Of a stretch of DNA of 25,090 bases, positions 14,818-23,800 are shown piece by piece. Below the pieces are notes generated by a model that had not been told where the DNA came from, did no database searches, and was given only the letters and a program-made list of their open reading frames with translations. This DNA comes from DASZHJ01 sp035280245 (lineage in GTDB: Bacteria; Pseudomonadota; Alphaproteobacteria; ATCC43930; CGMCC-115725): NCBI GenBank assembly GCA_035280245.1, contig DATEGF010000110.1, positions 1-25,090 of the forward strand, given 5' to 3'. The stretch's first letter is position 1. Each line of letters starts with the position of its first letter. The position numbers were made by a program, and so were the translations under genes.

Positions 14818-14843
14818 ACCCGCAATCTCCCACGACCCGCAAT
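14818..14843. repeat. Direct repeat ACCCGCAAT, 17-bp period
   Basis: ACCCGCAAT occurs at 14818-14826 and 14835-14843. The spacing is near two helical turns, which would fit a regulator bound on one face of the DNA, but two short copies may be chance. Confidence 0.3.
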
Positions 14844-14881
14844 GTCTTGATGCCGGCTCGCTCGATTGGGCCGTAGGTCGA

Positions 14882-16747
14882 ATGGCGAGAACCGGACGGA
14901 AGAAAGTGCAGACGCCCAGCGCTCCAGGGCCAACGAGTGCGCCCGCGCCTCCGCGCGTGGGCGTGCCGGGAACGCTTCGGTTCCTGATGCACCTCTATCC
15001 GACGTGGGCGCTCCCGGTCGTGATCGCCCTCGGCCTGGTTTCATACGGGCTTGAGGGTATCGGGATCAGTCTGTTCATCCCGCTGCTTCAGACGCTCAAC
15101 GGCGGCGCGTTGCCGAGCCTGCCCGGCATGTCGCTCTTCCATGGTGCTTTTGCGTCGCTCGCCGACCTCGGACCCGTCGAGCGGACCGTGGTCCTCGGGG
15201 GCGTGATTCTCGGGTGTGTCGTCGCGAAGAACCTGATCGTCTACGCCAACTCGGTCTTGCACGCGCTGCTCAACGCGCGGATCACCCATCACCTGCGCGT
15301 CGCGATCGTGCAGCAGCTGCTGGCACTCAGCCATTCTTATATCGAGGGCAAGCAGTCCGGCCAGCTGATGAACAGCCTGGCGACCGAGACGTGGCGGACC
15401 GCGAGCGCATTGGGCGCGTTGATCGGCCTGCTCGTGAGCGCCTGTGCGGTCCTCATGCTCTCGAGCCTGCTGGTGATCATCTCCTGGCGCATCACCGTTA
15501 TTGTCGCCGTCTGTACAATCGCGATCTCGCTCTTGACGCGCGTCGCGACACCGAAGATCGCGCTCATGGGCCGGCGGGCGGTCGCGGTCAACACCGAGCT
15601 TGCCAACCGAATCTGGCGGCTCTTCGGCGGCATGAAGGTGATCCGCGCCTTCGGCCGCGAGACGCACGAGCTCAGCGAGTTCGACCAGGCCTCGCTCCGC
15701 GTACGGGATACGTTCTTCCGGCTGGACGTCCTCTCCGCCGTCACCGGGCCGCTCCACGAGGTCCTCTCGGTCCTGGTGCTGCTGGCAATCTTCATCTATG
15801 GCGCCGTCGAGGACCGTGCCTCGCTGCCGGTCATCGCGGCGTTCACGATGGTGCTGTACCGGCTGCAGCCGCAGGCGCGCAACATCGGCTCGGCGTGGAT
15901 CGCGCTCTCGGGCGCTGCCGCCGCGGTGCATGAGGTCATGTGGCTCCTCGATCCCGCCGACAAGACCTACATCCGCTCCGGCCCGATCGAGGTCAGAGAC
16001 CTCGCGCGCGGTATCGATTTCGAGCGCGTGACGTTCACCTATTCCGGCAGCGAGCAGCCGGCACTCAAGGACGTGAGCATCTCGATCGCCGCAGGCCGGA
16101 CCACGGCACTCGCGGGGCCGTCGGGCGCCGGAAAGACGACCCTGGTCAATCTGATCTGCCGCTTTTACGACGCCGACGCCGGCGGCATCCGGATGGACGG
16201 CGAGCCAATTCAGCATGTCGACATCGCGAGCTGGCGCAACGCCATCGGCATCGTGAGCCAGGACATCTACGTCTTCGGCGCAACCGTCCGGGAGAACATC
16301 GGTTATGGATGCCCGGAGGCACCGCAGGAGCGCATCGTCGAGGCCGCGCGGCTGGCCGACGCCCATGCCTTCGTCATGGAGCTTCCGCACGGCTACGAGA
16401 CCCGCATCGGCGATGGCGGGCTCAGCCTGTCGGGCGGGCAGCGTCAGCGCATCGCGCTTGCGCGCGCGATCGTGCGCAATCCCCGGATCCTCGTGCTCGA
16501 CGAGGCCACGAACTCGCTCGACAGTCTCTCGGAGGGCGTCGTGCACGCCGCGCTCGAGCACTTCCGGCGCGACCGGACGATCATCGTGATCGCGCATCGG
16601 CTGTCGACCATCGAGCGCGCGGATCGGGTAGTCGTGCTCGACCACGGACGCGTCGCGCAACAGGGCGATCCGCGCACGCTGATCGCCGAGCCGGGGCTGT
16701 TCCAAAGCATGTACCGGGCGCAAGCAGCGCCGGCACTGCGCGCCTGA
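14882..16747 (+). CDS. MsbA-like ABC exporter (fused membrane and ATPase domains)
   Basis: 621 residues from ATG 14882 (AGGT five bases upstream). An in-frame GTG at 14786 would add 32 unlikely residues and lies in a palindrome. After a Pro-rich 30-residue head come about six membrane helices (about 35-330; first helix PVVIALGLVSYGLEGIGISLF region). The ATPase domain begins near 380: Walker A GPSGAGKTT (412-420), signature LSGGQ (516-520), Walker B ILVLDEATN, and IAHRLSTIERADRV with the switch His. Half-transporters of this type move lipids, lipid-linked sugars or peptides outwards. It starts an operon with two glycosyltransferases (14-base gap) and a methyltransferase, so a glycolipid or lipid-linked glycan cargo is likely; that is inference from neighbours. 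Confidence 0.92.
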   Translation: MARTGRKKVQTPSAPGPTSAPAPPRVGVPGTLRFLMHLYPTWALPVVIALGLVSYGLEGIGISLFIPLLQTLNGGALPSLPGMSLFHGAFASLADLGPVERTVVLGGVILGCVVAKNLIVYANSVLHALLNARITHHLRVAIVQQLLALSHSYIEGKQSGQLMNSLATETWRTASALGALIGLLVSACAVLMLSSLLVIISWRITVIVAVCTIAISLLTRVATPKIALMGRRAVAVNTELANRIWRLFGGMKVIRAFGRETHELSEFDQASLRVRDTFFRLDVLSAVTGPLHEVLSVLVLLAIFIYGAVEDRASLPVIAAFTMVLYRLQPQARNIGSAWIALSGAAAAVHEVMWLLDPADKTYIRSGPIEVRDLARGIDFERVTFTYSGSEQPALKDVSISIAAGRTTALAGPSGAGKTTLVNLICRFYDADAGGIRMDGEPIQHVDIASWRNAIGIVSQDIYVFGATVRENIGYGCPEAPQERIVEAARLADAHAFVMELPHGYETRIGDGGLSLSGGQRQRIALARAIVRNPRILVLDEATNSLDSLSEGVVHAALEHFRRDRTIIVIAHRLSTIERADRVVVLDHGRVAQQGDPRTLIAEPGLFQSMYRAQAAPALRA

Positions 16748-16761
16748 GCGAGACGACATCG

Positions 16762-17997
16762 ATGCGCTACATCATCCGCGAGATCGAGGTGACCGAGCCG
16801 CTGCCCGATCTTCGTGACTCCGGAAATATGGCGGACGTCGCGGGCTATGCGCTGCTTGTTCGCCGGCGCGGCCGCGCGGTCGGATACGTGCTGGAGCCAT
16901 TGTCGCGAAACGGCATGCCAGGCCCCGAGGACCTACGCTCCCTGATCGCCCGCGAGGTCGGCGGGAAGCTGCTGACGGAGTCGATTGCGGACGAGCTTGG
17001 CTTGAACCGGGCGCCAGCTGTCATGCCGCGGGTCACGGTTGCGGTCTGCACGCGCGACCGGCCGCAACTGCTCCAGCGCTGTCTCGCCTCCCTGCTGCCT
17101 CAGCTCGGGCGTGCGCGCGAGAAGGGCCAGGCGGTCGACGTGCTCGTGATCGACAATGCTCCCTCCGACCAGCGCACCCGTGACGTCGTGCGGACGCTTC
17201 ACGGCGTTCGCTATGAGAAGGAACCGAGACCGGGGCTCGATTTCGCGCGCAACCGCGCGCTTCGCGCTGCCGAGGGCGAGTTCGTGGCGTTCCTCGACGA
17301 CGACGTGGTGGTGGACCGCAACTGGTTCGCCGGCCTGGTCGAGGCCTGGGGCGAGAACCCCGATGCCGGAGGGTTCACGGGTCTGGTGCTGGCCTTCGAG
17401 CTCGAGACCCGTTCGCAGATCATCTTCGAGCGCCGCGGCGGCTTCCGCCGAGGCTTCAACAAGATCCGATATGGCGCGAGTTATCCCGCCAACATGCTCT
17501 ATCCCTGTGCCGCCGGCATATTCGGATCCGGCTGCAACATGGTGTTCCGCCGCTCCCTGATGTTGGCACTGGGCGGGTTCGACGAGGCGCTCGACACCGG
17601 GCCCCCGCTTCCCGGTGGCGGCGATCTCGACGCGTTCTATCGCGTCGTGCGCGCGGGCCACGTCATCGCCTACGAGCCGCAACTCCTGGCCTTCCACCAG
17701 CATCGCAGAGAGATGGCGGCCCTGCGGCGGCAATACTGGAGCTGGGGCATGGGTCACATGGCGTTCACGGCAAAGTCCTATCGCGCGGACCCCGTGATGC
17801 GGCCGATCATCCACCACCTGCTCCTGTGGTGGTGGACGAAACATCAGCTCAAGGAAGCGCTGCTGTGCCTGAAGCCGGGCGGACCGCCGCTCGGGCTCGT
17901 CATGGCGGAGGTCTGGGGCGGACTCGATGGGCTCGCCGGCGGCTATGGCCGCTCGGTGCGCCGCGTCCAACGCATCCGGGAGGCATTCGCATCGTGA
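16762..17997 (+). CDS. Family 2 glycosyltransferase with an extra N-terminal domain
   Basis: 411 residues from ATG 16762. The GT2 domain begins near residue 93 (VTVAVCTRDRPQLLQRCL). The nucleotide-sugar/metal site is FLDDDVVVD (Asp179-181) and the acceptor-side acidic motif is GGGDLDAFYRV. The first 90 residues are a separate domain with YALLVRRRGRAVGYVLEPL followed by a helix; the neighbouring enzyme has a related one. There are no clear membrane helices apart from a Leu/Trp-rich patch (HHLLLWWWTKHQL). It should transfer one sugar in the cytoplasm to a lipid or glycan acceptor. It shares GTGA with the next gene. Donor and acceptor are unknown. Confidence 0.92.
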   Translation: MRYIIREIEVTEPLPDLRDSGNMADVAGYALLVRRRGRAVGYVLEPLSRNGMPGPEDLRSLIAREVGGKLLTESIADELGLNRAPAVMPRVTVAVCTRDRPQLLQRCLASLLPQLGRAREKGQAVDVLVIDNAPSDQRTRDVVRTLHGVRYEKEPRPGLDFARNRALRAAEGEFVAFLDDDVVVDRNWFAGLVEAWGENPDAGGFTGLVLAFELETRSQIIFERRGGFRRGFNKIRYGASYPANMLYPCAAGIFGSGCNMVFRRSLMLALGGFDEALDTGPPLPGGGDLDAFYRVVRAGHVIAYEPQLLAFHQHRREMAALRRQYWSWGMGHMAFTAKSYRADPVMRPIIHHLLLWWWTKHQLKEALLCLKPGGPPLGLVMAEVWGGLDGLAGGYGRSVRRVQRIREAFAS

Positions 17998-19346
17998 TCC
18001 TCGCACCTTGCCGCATTCGTCATGTCGAGATGGAGCAGGGGTTCGCGGATGTCGCAGCCGAGGCCGACGCGGCGAGCGTGCTGCTGGTGTTCTGGTGGCG
18101 CGGGATTCCGCTGGGCAGCCACTTGCTGAGCGCGGGCGAGCTGCCGATGCCGCGGAGCGCGGTTGCGAACATCGCCGCCGGCGCAGTCGCCACGGCCGTC
18201 GGTGCGCAGGTTCTCGACCATGGCTTCAGCGCGCCCTGGCCCGTCAGGCGGCGACGCGTGCGCCACGAGCCGCCGCCCGATCTCGATGCGCTCAAGGCAC
18301 TTGCGGTGCCGCTCGAGAGATTGGCGACGGCTGACGCCGGGCGCCCGCGCGATCCCGAGGCCCAGCGCGCCTCGCTGATCATCTGCACGCGCGGTCGGCC
18401 GGAGACACTCCTCCGCTGCCTCGGCTCGCTGCTCGCGTGCCCCAGCGGCCTCGATGAGGTCATCGTGGTCGACAACGATCCCGGCACCGGCGATCTGCAA
18501 CGGCGCCTCGAGCCATTCCCCGGCGTCCGTTACGTGCGCGAGCGCCGTCCGGGACTCAGTCACGCGCGCAACGCCGGCATTCGCGTGGCGACCGGCGACA
18601 TCATCCTGTTCACCGACGACGACGTCGTCGTGCACCCGGAATGGCCGCTCCGCATGATCGGAGGCTTCGATGACCCCGCCGTCATGGCCGTGACCGGATT
18701 GGTGCTGCCGGCGGAGCTCGAGAGCGACGCTCAGATCGCCTTCGAGTGGGACCTCGGCGGGTTCGGTCAGGGGTTCCGGCCGATCCGCTACGACGCCGCG
18801 TTCTTCGCGGCGGGACGCGATCGCGGCGTACCCGTGTGGCGCATCGGCTGTGGCGCCAGCATGGCGTTCCGCCGCTCCGCTTTCGCGAAAGTGGGCCTGT
18901 TCGACACCCGGCTGGGCGCCGGCGCCAGCGGCTGCAGCGAGGACTCCGAGGTCTGGTACCGGTTGCTGGTCGCCGGCCACGTCTGCCAATACGAGCCTTC
19001 CGCCGTGGTCTACCACTACCATCGCGCGGACTGGCCGAGCTTGAGGCGCCAGGCGCACGACTACATGCGTGGTCACGTCGTCGCCCTCTTCGTGCAGTTC
19101 TGGCGCTACCGCCACTGGGGAAATCTCTGGCGGGTATTCATCGCGCTGCCGTGCCATTACGCCAATCTGGTTTATCTCGGCGTGCGCTACCGGCGCGATG
19201 CCCGTCAGCGTCTCTTGCTTGCCCATATCGGTGGCGTGCTCGCGGGATTGGCGGCGTCCTTTCGCCTGTGGCGGAAGGGTGCCGCCGAGACGCCCGACGG
19301 GGAATCGCGAGAGATCGGAGCAAGGCATATCCGTGCCGCGCAATGA
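17994..19346 (+). CDS. Second family 2 glycosyltransferase with the same architecture
   Basis: 450 residues. GTG start at 17994 overlaps the stop of the previous gene (GTGA), with GGGAGG about 10 bases upstream. An N-terminal domain (about 1-110) with VLLVFWWRGIPLGSHLL parallels that of its neighbour. The GT2 domain follows: ASLIICTRGRPETLLRCL, FTDDDVVVHPEW (Asp208-210) and SEDSEVWYRLLVAGH as the ED motif. The C-terminal 80 residues are aromatic and hydrophobic (FVQFWRYRHWGNLWRVF) and could attach it to the membrane. The two enzymes look like an ancient duplication, probably adding successive sugars to the product exported by the ABC protein. It overlaps the methyltransferase by 14 bases. Confidence 0.92.
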   Translation: MILAPCRIRHVEMEQGFADVAAEADAASVLLVFWWRGIPLGSHLLSAGELPMPRSAVANIAAGAVATAVGAQVLDHGFSAPWPVRRRRVRHEPPPDLDALKALAVPLERLATADAGRPRDPEAQRASLIICTRGRPETLLRCLGSLLACPSGLDEVIVVDNDPGTGDLQRRLEPFPGVRYVRERRPGLSHARNAGIRVATGDIILFTDDDVVVHPEWPLRMIGGFDDPAVMAVTGLVLPAELESDAQIAFEWDLGGFGQGFRPIRYDAAFFAAGRDRGVPVWRIGCGASMAFRRSAFAKVGLFDTRLGAGASGCSEDSEVWYRLLVAGHVCQYEPSAVVYHYHRADWPSLRRQAHDYMRGHVVALFVQFWRYRHWGNLWRVFIALPCHYANLVYLGVRYRRDARQRLLLAHIGGVLAGLAASFRLWRKGAAETPDGESREIGARHIRAAQ

Positions 19347-20112
19347 CGCGGCGCCACGCGGCCCTCTTGCCGCTCGCCACAAGGCACGCCGCTCCGATTT
19401 CCTGAGCCGCAATCCGTTTCCGAGGCCGCTTCTCGACGGCTTCTTTTATCGCGAGAAGATGCGTGCCATCCATCAGGTGGCGCCCGACGAGTCCGTCGAT
19501 GATGTGCTCGAGATCGGCGGCGGAAGAAGCGGGCTGACCGCGCTGCTCTATCCGCGCGCGCGGATCATCAATCTGGATCGCGAGGCTGCCTACGCCGAGG
19601 CGGCGCCCAACCGGCAAATCGGGACACGGTTCGTCTGCGGCGATGCCGCTCACCTGCCATTTCCGAGCGAGAGCTTCGGAGCGGTCACCATGTTCGACGT
19701 GGTCGAGCACATCGCGGCCGATCATGCGGCGGTCTCAGAAGCACTGCGCGTGCTTCGTCCGGCTGGCGCGCTGATCGTGAGTACGCCCAACGAGACCTGG
19801 CGCTTCCCCTATTACGGCGGGATGCGTCCGCTGTGCCCGACCGAGAGCGAGATCATGGCGGAATGGGGGCATGTGCGGCGCGGGTATAGCCTCGCCGAGC
19901 TGGAGGCTCTCGTGGGATCTCCGGCGATGGCGCGCGCCACGTTCATCACGCCACTGACGGTGCTCGGTCACGACGTCTCGTTCTCCCGTCTGCCGGCGAG
20001 ACTGCGAAGCCTCGTCTGCGCGGGCCTGCTGCCGATCACACTGCTTGGCTATGCGCTCCACCGAACCGCGGGAAAGGGCACGGAGACGGTGGCGCTTTGG
20101 CGCAAGGGCTGA
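19333..20112 (+). CDS. Class I SAM-dependent methyltransferase
   Basis: 259 residues, GTG at 19333 (AAGG eight bases upstream), overlapping the previous stop by 14 bases. Motif I is VLEIGGGRSGL (58-68), with an acidic residue ending strand 2 (INLDRE). FVCGDAAHLPFPSESFGAVTMFDVVEHI (core GDAAHLPFP and DVVEHI) is typical of the UbiE/Methyltransf_11 group, followed by ALRVLRPAGALIVSTPNE. The C-terminal tail has a hydrophobic stretch (LVCAGLLPITLLGYAL). In this operon it probably methylates the glycan or its lipid carrier. It is the last gene of the unit; the next gene converges 73 bases away. Confidence 0.9.
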   Translation: MPRNDAAPRGPLAARHKARRSDFLSRNPFPRPLLDGFFYREKMRAIHQVAPDESVDDVLEIGGGRSGLTALLYPRARIINLDREAAYAEAAPNRQIGTRFVCGDAAHLPFPSESFGAVTMFDVVEHIAADHAAVSEALRVLRPAGALIVSTPNETWRFPYYGGMRPLCPTESEIMAEWGHVRRGYSLAELEALVGSPAMARATFITPLTVLGHDVSFSRLPARLRSLVCAGLLPITLLGYALHRTAGKGTETVALWRKG

Positions 20113-20164
20113 CGCCCTTGGCCGGCGCCGCGAGCCCCGAGTGCTGCGACCGACAGGATTGCGG

Positions 20165-20185
20165 CCGCAGGCCGTCGCGCTGCGG
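20165..20185 (-). terminator. Weak hairpin after the CHAT operon
   Basis: On the minus strand CCGCAG, nine bases, CTGCGG starts directly after the stop of the exported protein gene (20186). The six-pair stem has a GC-rich flank and no T-run. It lies in the 73-base gap between convergent genes, so it could stop both. Confidence 0.3.
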
Positions 20186-20884
20186 CTATTTCAGGGTAGC
20201 AACGAGCGCCTTGGTCTGGTTGAGGCAGTTCTTCTGCAGCATCCAGGCGGCCCGCATGCGGTCGGTGCCGAGCGAAGCCGGCACGTGCACCAGCGTCACC
20301 GTCGAGGTTTGCCCGCCGAGATTGAACACATAGGTTTGCCGATCGGTGATCGGGAACATCTCCGGGACCTGCAGCTCGCTCTTGCCCGCTGGCCATTCGG
20401 CCTCCGCGCGCCACGTGCGGTCCACCGGCATGATGCGGAGCTGCGTCGGACCCGCCGACTGCTGCCGCCAGAACACCACCGGCGCGCCAGGCCGCACGCA
20501 GGCCTTGCCGGAGTGCGTGACGTCGATCACCCACGGGTCCGGCAAGTTCACGTCCTCGACCTTGGCGCGCACGACACCCATTGCGGTCTGCGATCCGCCC
20601 GTGGCGAGCGCCGCCAGCGCGTTCGAGATATCGACACCTGAGCCGCCGCCCGCGCTTGGAGCCGCGTCATAGGGACCGCGCAGCTTGATCACCGCGCCGC
20701 TCTCGTCCACCAGGGTGAGCTCGTCGCCCTTCTGGAGTGTGAGCTTCTGCCCGTCGTCGACGACCTGGCCGGGCTTCAGCGTAATGCCGCGCGCCTCCAC
20801 CACCACCAGCTCGGCCGCCGAAACTTGGTGCGCGAGCAACGCCGCGCCGACGGCCAGCACCGCCCCTATGCGAGACCTGTTCAT
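20186..20884 (-). CDS. Exported protein of unknown function, partner of the CHAT lipoprotein
   Basis: 232 residues. ATG 20884 overlaps the CHAT gene stop (ATGA), with a near-perfect SD (AGGAGGTGA) four bases before it. A Sec signal peptide ends at VSA (about residue 23). The N-terminal mature part reads ITLKPGQVVDDGQKLTLQKG, then DELTLVDESGAVIKLRGPYD, a beta-rich pattern that resembles the FecR-type or carbohydrate-sensing folds often described near surface proteins; this is a pattern match only. After a Gly/Ser linker a second domain holds two Cys (SGKACVRPG and LQKNCLNQ), which could form one disulfide in the periplasm. No enzyme motif is seen. It is probably periplasmic and works with the two genes upstream. 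Confidence 0.8.
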   Translation of the reverse strand: MNRSRIGAVLAVGAALLAHQVSAAELVVVEARGITLKPGQVVDDGQKLTLQKGDELTLVDESGAVIKLRGPYDAAPSAGGGSGVDISNALAALATGGSQTAMGVVRAKVEDVNLPDPWVIDVTHSGKACVRPGAPVVFWRQQSAGPTQLRIMPVDRTWRAEAEWPAGKSELQVPEMFPITDRQTYVFNLGGQTSTVTLVHVPASLGTDRMRAAWMLQKNCLNQTKALVATLK

Positions 20885-23800
20885 GGCTTCACCTCCTGCC
20901 CGTCCGCGTTTGCCGTGCCGATCGACGCCTGCGCACTCAGATTGCCCGCGCGCCCGCCGTCGCCGATCACCGTAAAGGCCGCCCAATAATAAGGATGCGC
21001 CGTCGCGGCGTCGGCCGCAATCGCAAGCTGCGCCTGGCGCAGCGACTCGGCAATGCCGCCCGAGAGCTGTGGGCCGGCGCGGTCGAAGAGACCCGTCATG
21101 AGCCGCACCGTTGCGAGCGAGGGTACCTGCCAGTGACTCGCCACCAGCGTGCGCGCCCCGGCGTAGAAGAACGCCTCCGCCAGGCCCGACAGCGCCTCGC
21201 CGCCAAACCGGCCGCCGCCCGCCGCGGTGTTGCAGGCCGAAAGCACCACCAGCTCTGCATTGAGCGAGAGGCTCGCGACCTCGCTCGCATCGAGGAGGCC
21301 GTCATCCGCCGCCGAGGTCGCGGCACCCGCGGGCGGCGAGAGCGCGAGGCCGGGCTCGCTCTCGCAGCGCAGCTCGCCTGGCAGGAGGCCGTGGGTCGCG
21401 AAATAGAGCACGTTGTAATCGCCGAGCGGCTGGCGTCGCAGGTTGGCCTCGCTCGCGGCGGCGCCGAGCAGGATCGAGTTGGGATCGGCGTTGAGGCGCG
21501 CGCCGACGCGGCGCACCTCGTCCGCGGTCTCCGGCAGTGGCGCCAGCGCGCGGATCAGATCCGCTTGCACCGGGCCGTTCTCGCGGCAGCTGCCCGCCAG
21601 CGCCTCGAGAGCCGATGGCTGGCCTTTGCCGGTCGCGGCGGCGCCCGCGAAGGTTGGATTGCCGACACCGAGGAAAGGCCTCGGCGCGGACTTCGCATGC
21701 GCGCGCGCATCGCGCAGATCGACGAAGGCGCGAGGCGAGGGGACCTCGCTCACGGCCATGCGGCGGATCAGCCAGGCGGCGGCGGCGTAGTCGTGCCTCG
21801 CGGCAGGCTCCCGAGTGACCAGCAGCGAGAAGGGCAGGCTCGCGAGCGTGCCCGGTGTCGCCACGACGAGATGCGTGATGCCCGAGAGCTGCGCCTCGAA
21901 GGGGCCGATCAGCTGGGCGTAGAGCTCATGGGCGAGGCCGAGATCGAAGTCGGGGAGCGTCCCCAGCTTCAGCCCGAGCGCCTCGCGGAGCTGCGCCACC
22001 TTCTCGGCGAGTGTCGCGTCGGTCGCCTCGATCTTGTGCACCGTGAAACCCTCGCGCCGCAGCAGCATCGCGTAGGACTCGCGGTGGCCGATCACGAAGG
22101 AGAGGAAGGCTTCGTCAGCGCCGAGGCGCTTCTGCACGTCGATCAAACCCACCGGCCCCGGTTGCGCGAGGCTCGCATAGGCCGGGAAGGCCGCGATCAG
22201 CTTCTTCTGGAGTGCCGCCGCCGTGGCGGTCTGCTGCTCCACGAGCTGGGCGAGCGCCGTTTCCTTGATGCTGCCGCGCTCGACGTCAGGCTTCGCCTGC
22301 TCGTTCGCGAGCTCCAACCGCGCCGCGTCGCGCGCGCGCTCCGCCGCCTGGGTCTGGCGGATCAGATCGGCGATCGCGGGGTCGTTCGTGGAGAGCCGCG
22401 CCGCCGCGCGATCGATGGTCTGGTCGGTGACGCCGGAGCTCACGTATTGCGAGGCGCGGAACATGTCGTCGGCGAGGGTCGCGCGCTGCTTCTGGTCGGC
22501 GCTCGCGAGCGTCGAAGCCGCCGTGAAGAACGGGGTCACCTGGTCGGAGACGAGCTGGGACCGCGCCGTCTCGTCGGTGGCGACGATCGCGAAGGCGGCT
22601 TGGAAATCGCGGAGCGCGTCCTGGTCGCGCTCGATGTCCGTCTGCAGCTTCGCACGCCGCAGCAGGACCAGCGCCGTCGGCGCGGTCTCACCGAAGAGCT
22701 TCCGGCTCAAGGCCACGGCGGTGCCGAGATCGCGCTGGGCGGCGCTGAAACGGCCGTCGGCGGCATCGACCTCCGCGAGGAGCGCGAGCGCCTCGGGGCG
22801 CCACGAGAGCGGCAGGCCCGGCGTTGCCGACATGATCTCGAGCGCCTCGGAAATGGCGGCGAGCGCGCTGGTGGTGTCGCCGAGCCGGAGCGCCATCGCG
22901 GCCTCGATGCGCAGGCTGTGCGCGAGCTCGCCCCGCGCGCCGAACTGCTGCGGGTCCTGCACGGTGGCCGTGAGCGTGTCGCCCTGGGATTCGACGCGCT
23001 TCCGGCGGGTCGCGGTCGCCTCGCGCGCGTAGGCCAAGGCCTCGCTGTACTTGCGCTGATTGGCGGCGTCGAGCGCCAGGTAGGAACTATAGCGCGCGTG
23101 GAGCGTGTCGGAGGTCGAGCGCTGGATGATCGGGTCGGCGCGGTGGAACAGACCCGCCGCCTCGTCGAACCGGTTCTGGTTGCTGACCTGGAGCGCAAGC
23201 TCGATCATCACGGAGCCGGTGCCCTCGGCATCGGGGCCGAGGACGCGATTCTCGATGTCGAGCGCCTTGCGGAAGGCATTCTCGGCGCCGGCAAAATTCT
23301 GCGTGCTGTTGTAGAAGCGGCCGAGCCGTACCAGCTCGGTGAGGCTCCCGAGGTCCGCGCTGCGCATCTGCTCGGCGCCGCCCTTGACGTGGGCCGTCAC
23401 GATCTTGCTGGCGCCAGCGCTGTCAGCGGGGGGGATCGCCTGACCCGACCGCTGCGCGATCGCGGCCGTGAGCACCGGCAGCAGCGAGGGCAGACCCTCG
23501 GCCTGGTAGAGGACCCCGCCGATATCGGCGAGCAGCACCACCTGCGGCCAGCCTTGGACCTTGAGCGTGCAGGTCGAGACGCGCATATCGACGCTGCCGC
23601 CTGTCCATTCGCCGCCGTCGCAGGTCAGGCGCTCCCCGGCGCGGCGCCCGCCCGGCGTCTCGGCGGAGGCGCGGAGGATGCGTGCGTGCCTCTGATCGGC
23701 ATCTCCAGTGAGCTCGCTGGCCGGGAGCGCCGCCGTCCACAGCGAGCCCACCGGCTCTTTTCCACTGCCGCAGAGGATGCCGAGCGGCGCGGGCTCGCCA

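Larger units (their letters stand above)
14669..14881. other. Divergent intergenic region, SDR operon and ABC exporter operon
   Basis: 213 bases with both flanking operons reading outward. It holds an 8-bp inverted repeat, a 10-bp perfect palindrome (GTGGCGCCAC, 14786-14795) and a 9-bp direct repeat, listed or described below. No -35/-10 pair was convincing. Confidence 0.55.

Noticed and set aside
15041..16759. 572-codon minus-strand open frame opposite the ABC exporter
   Set aside because: Antisense shadow; the + strand carries Walker A, signature and Walker B motifs.
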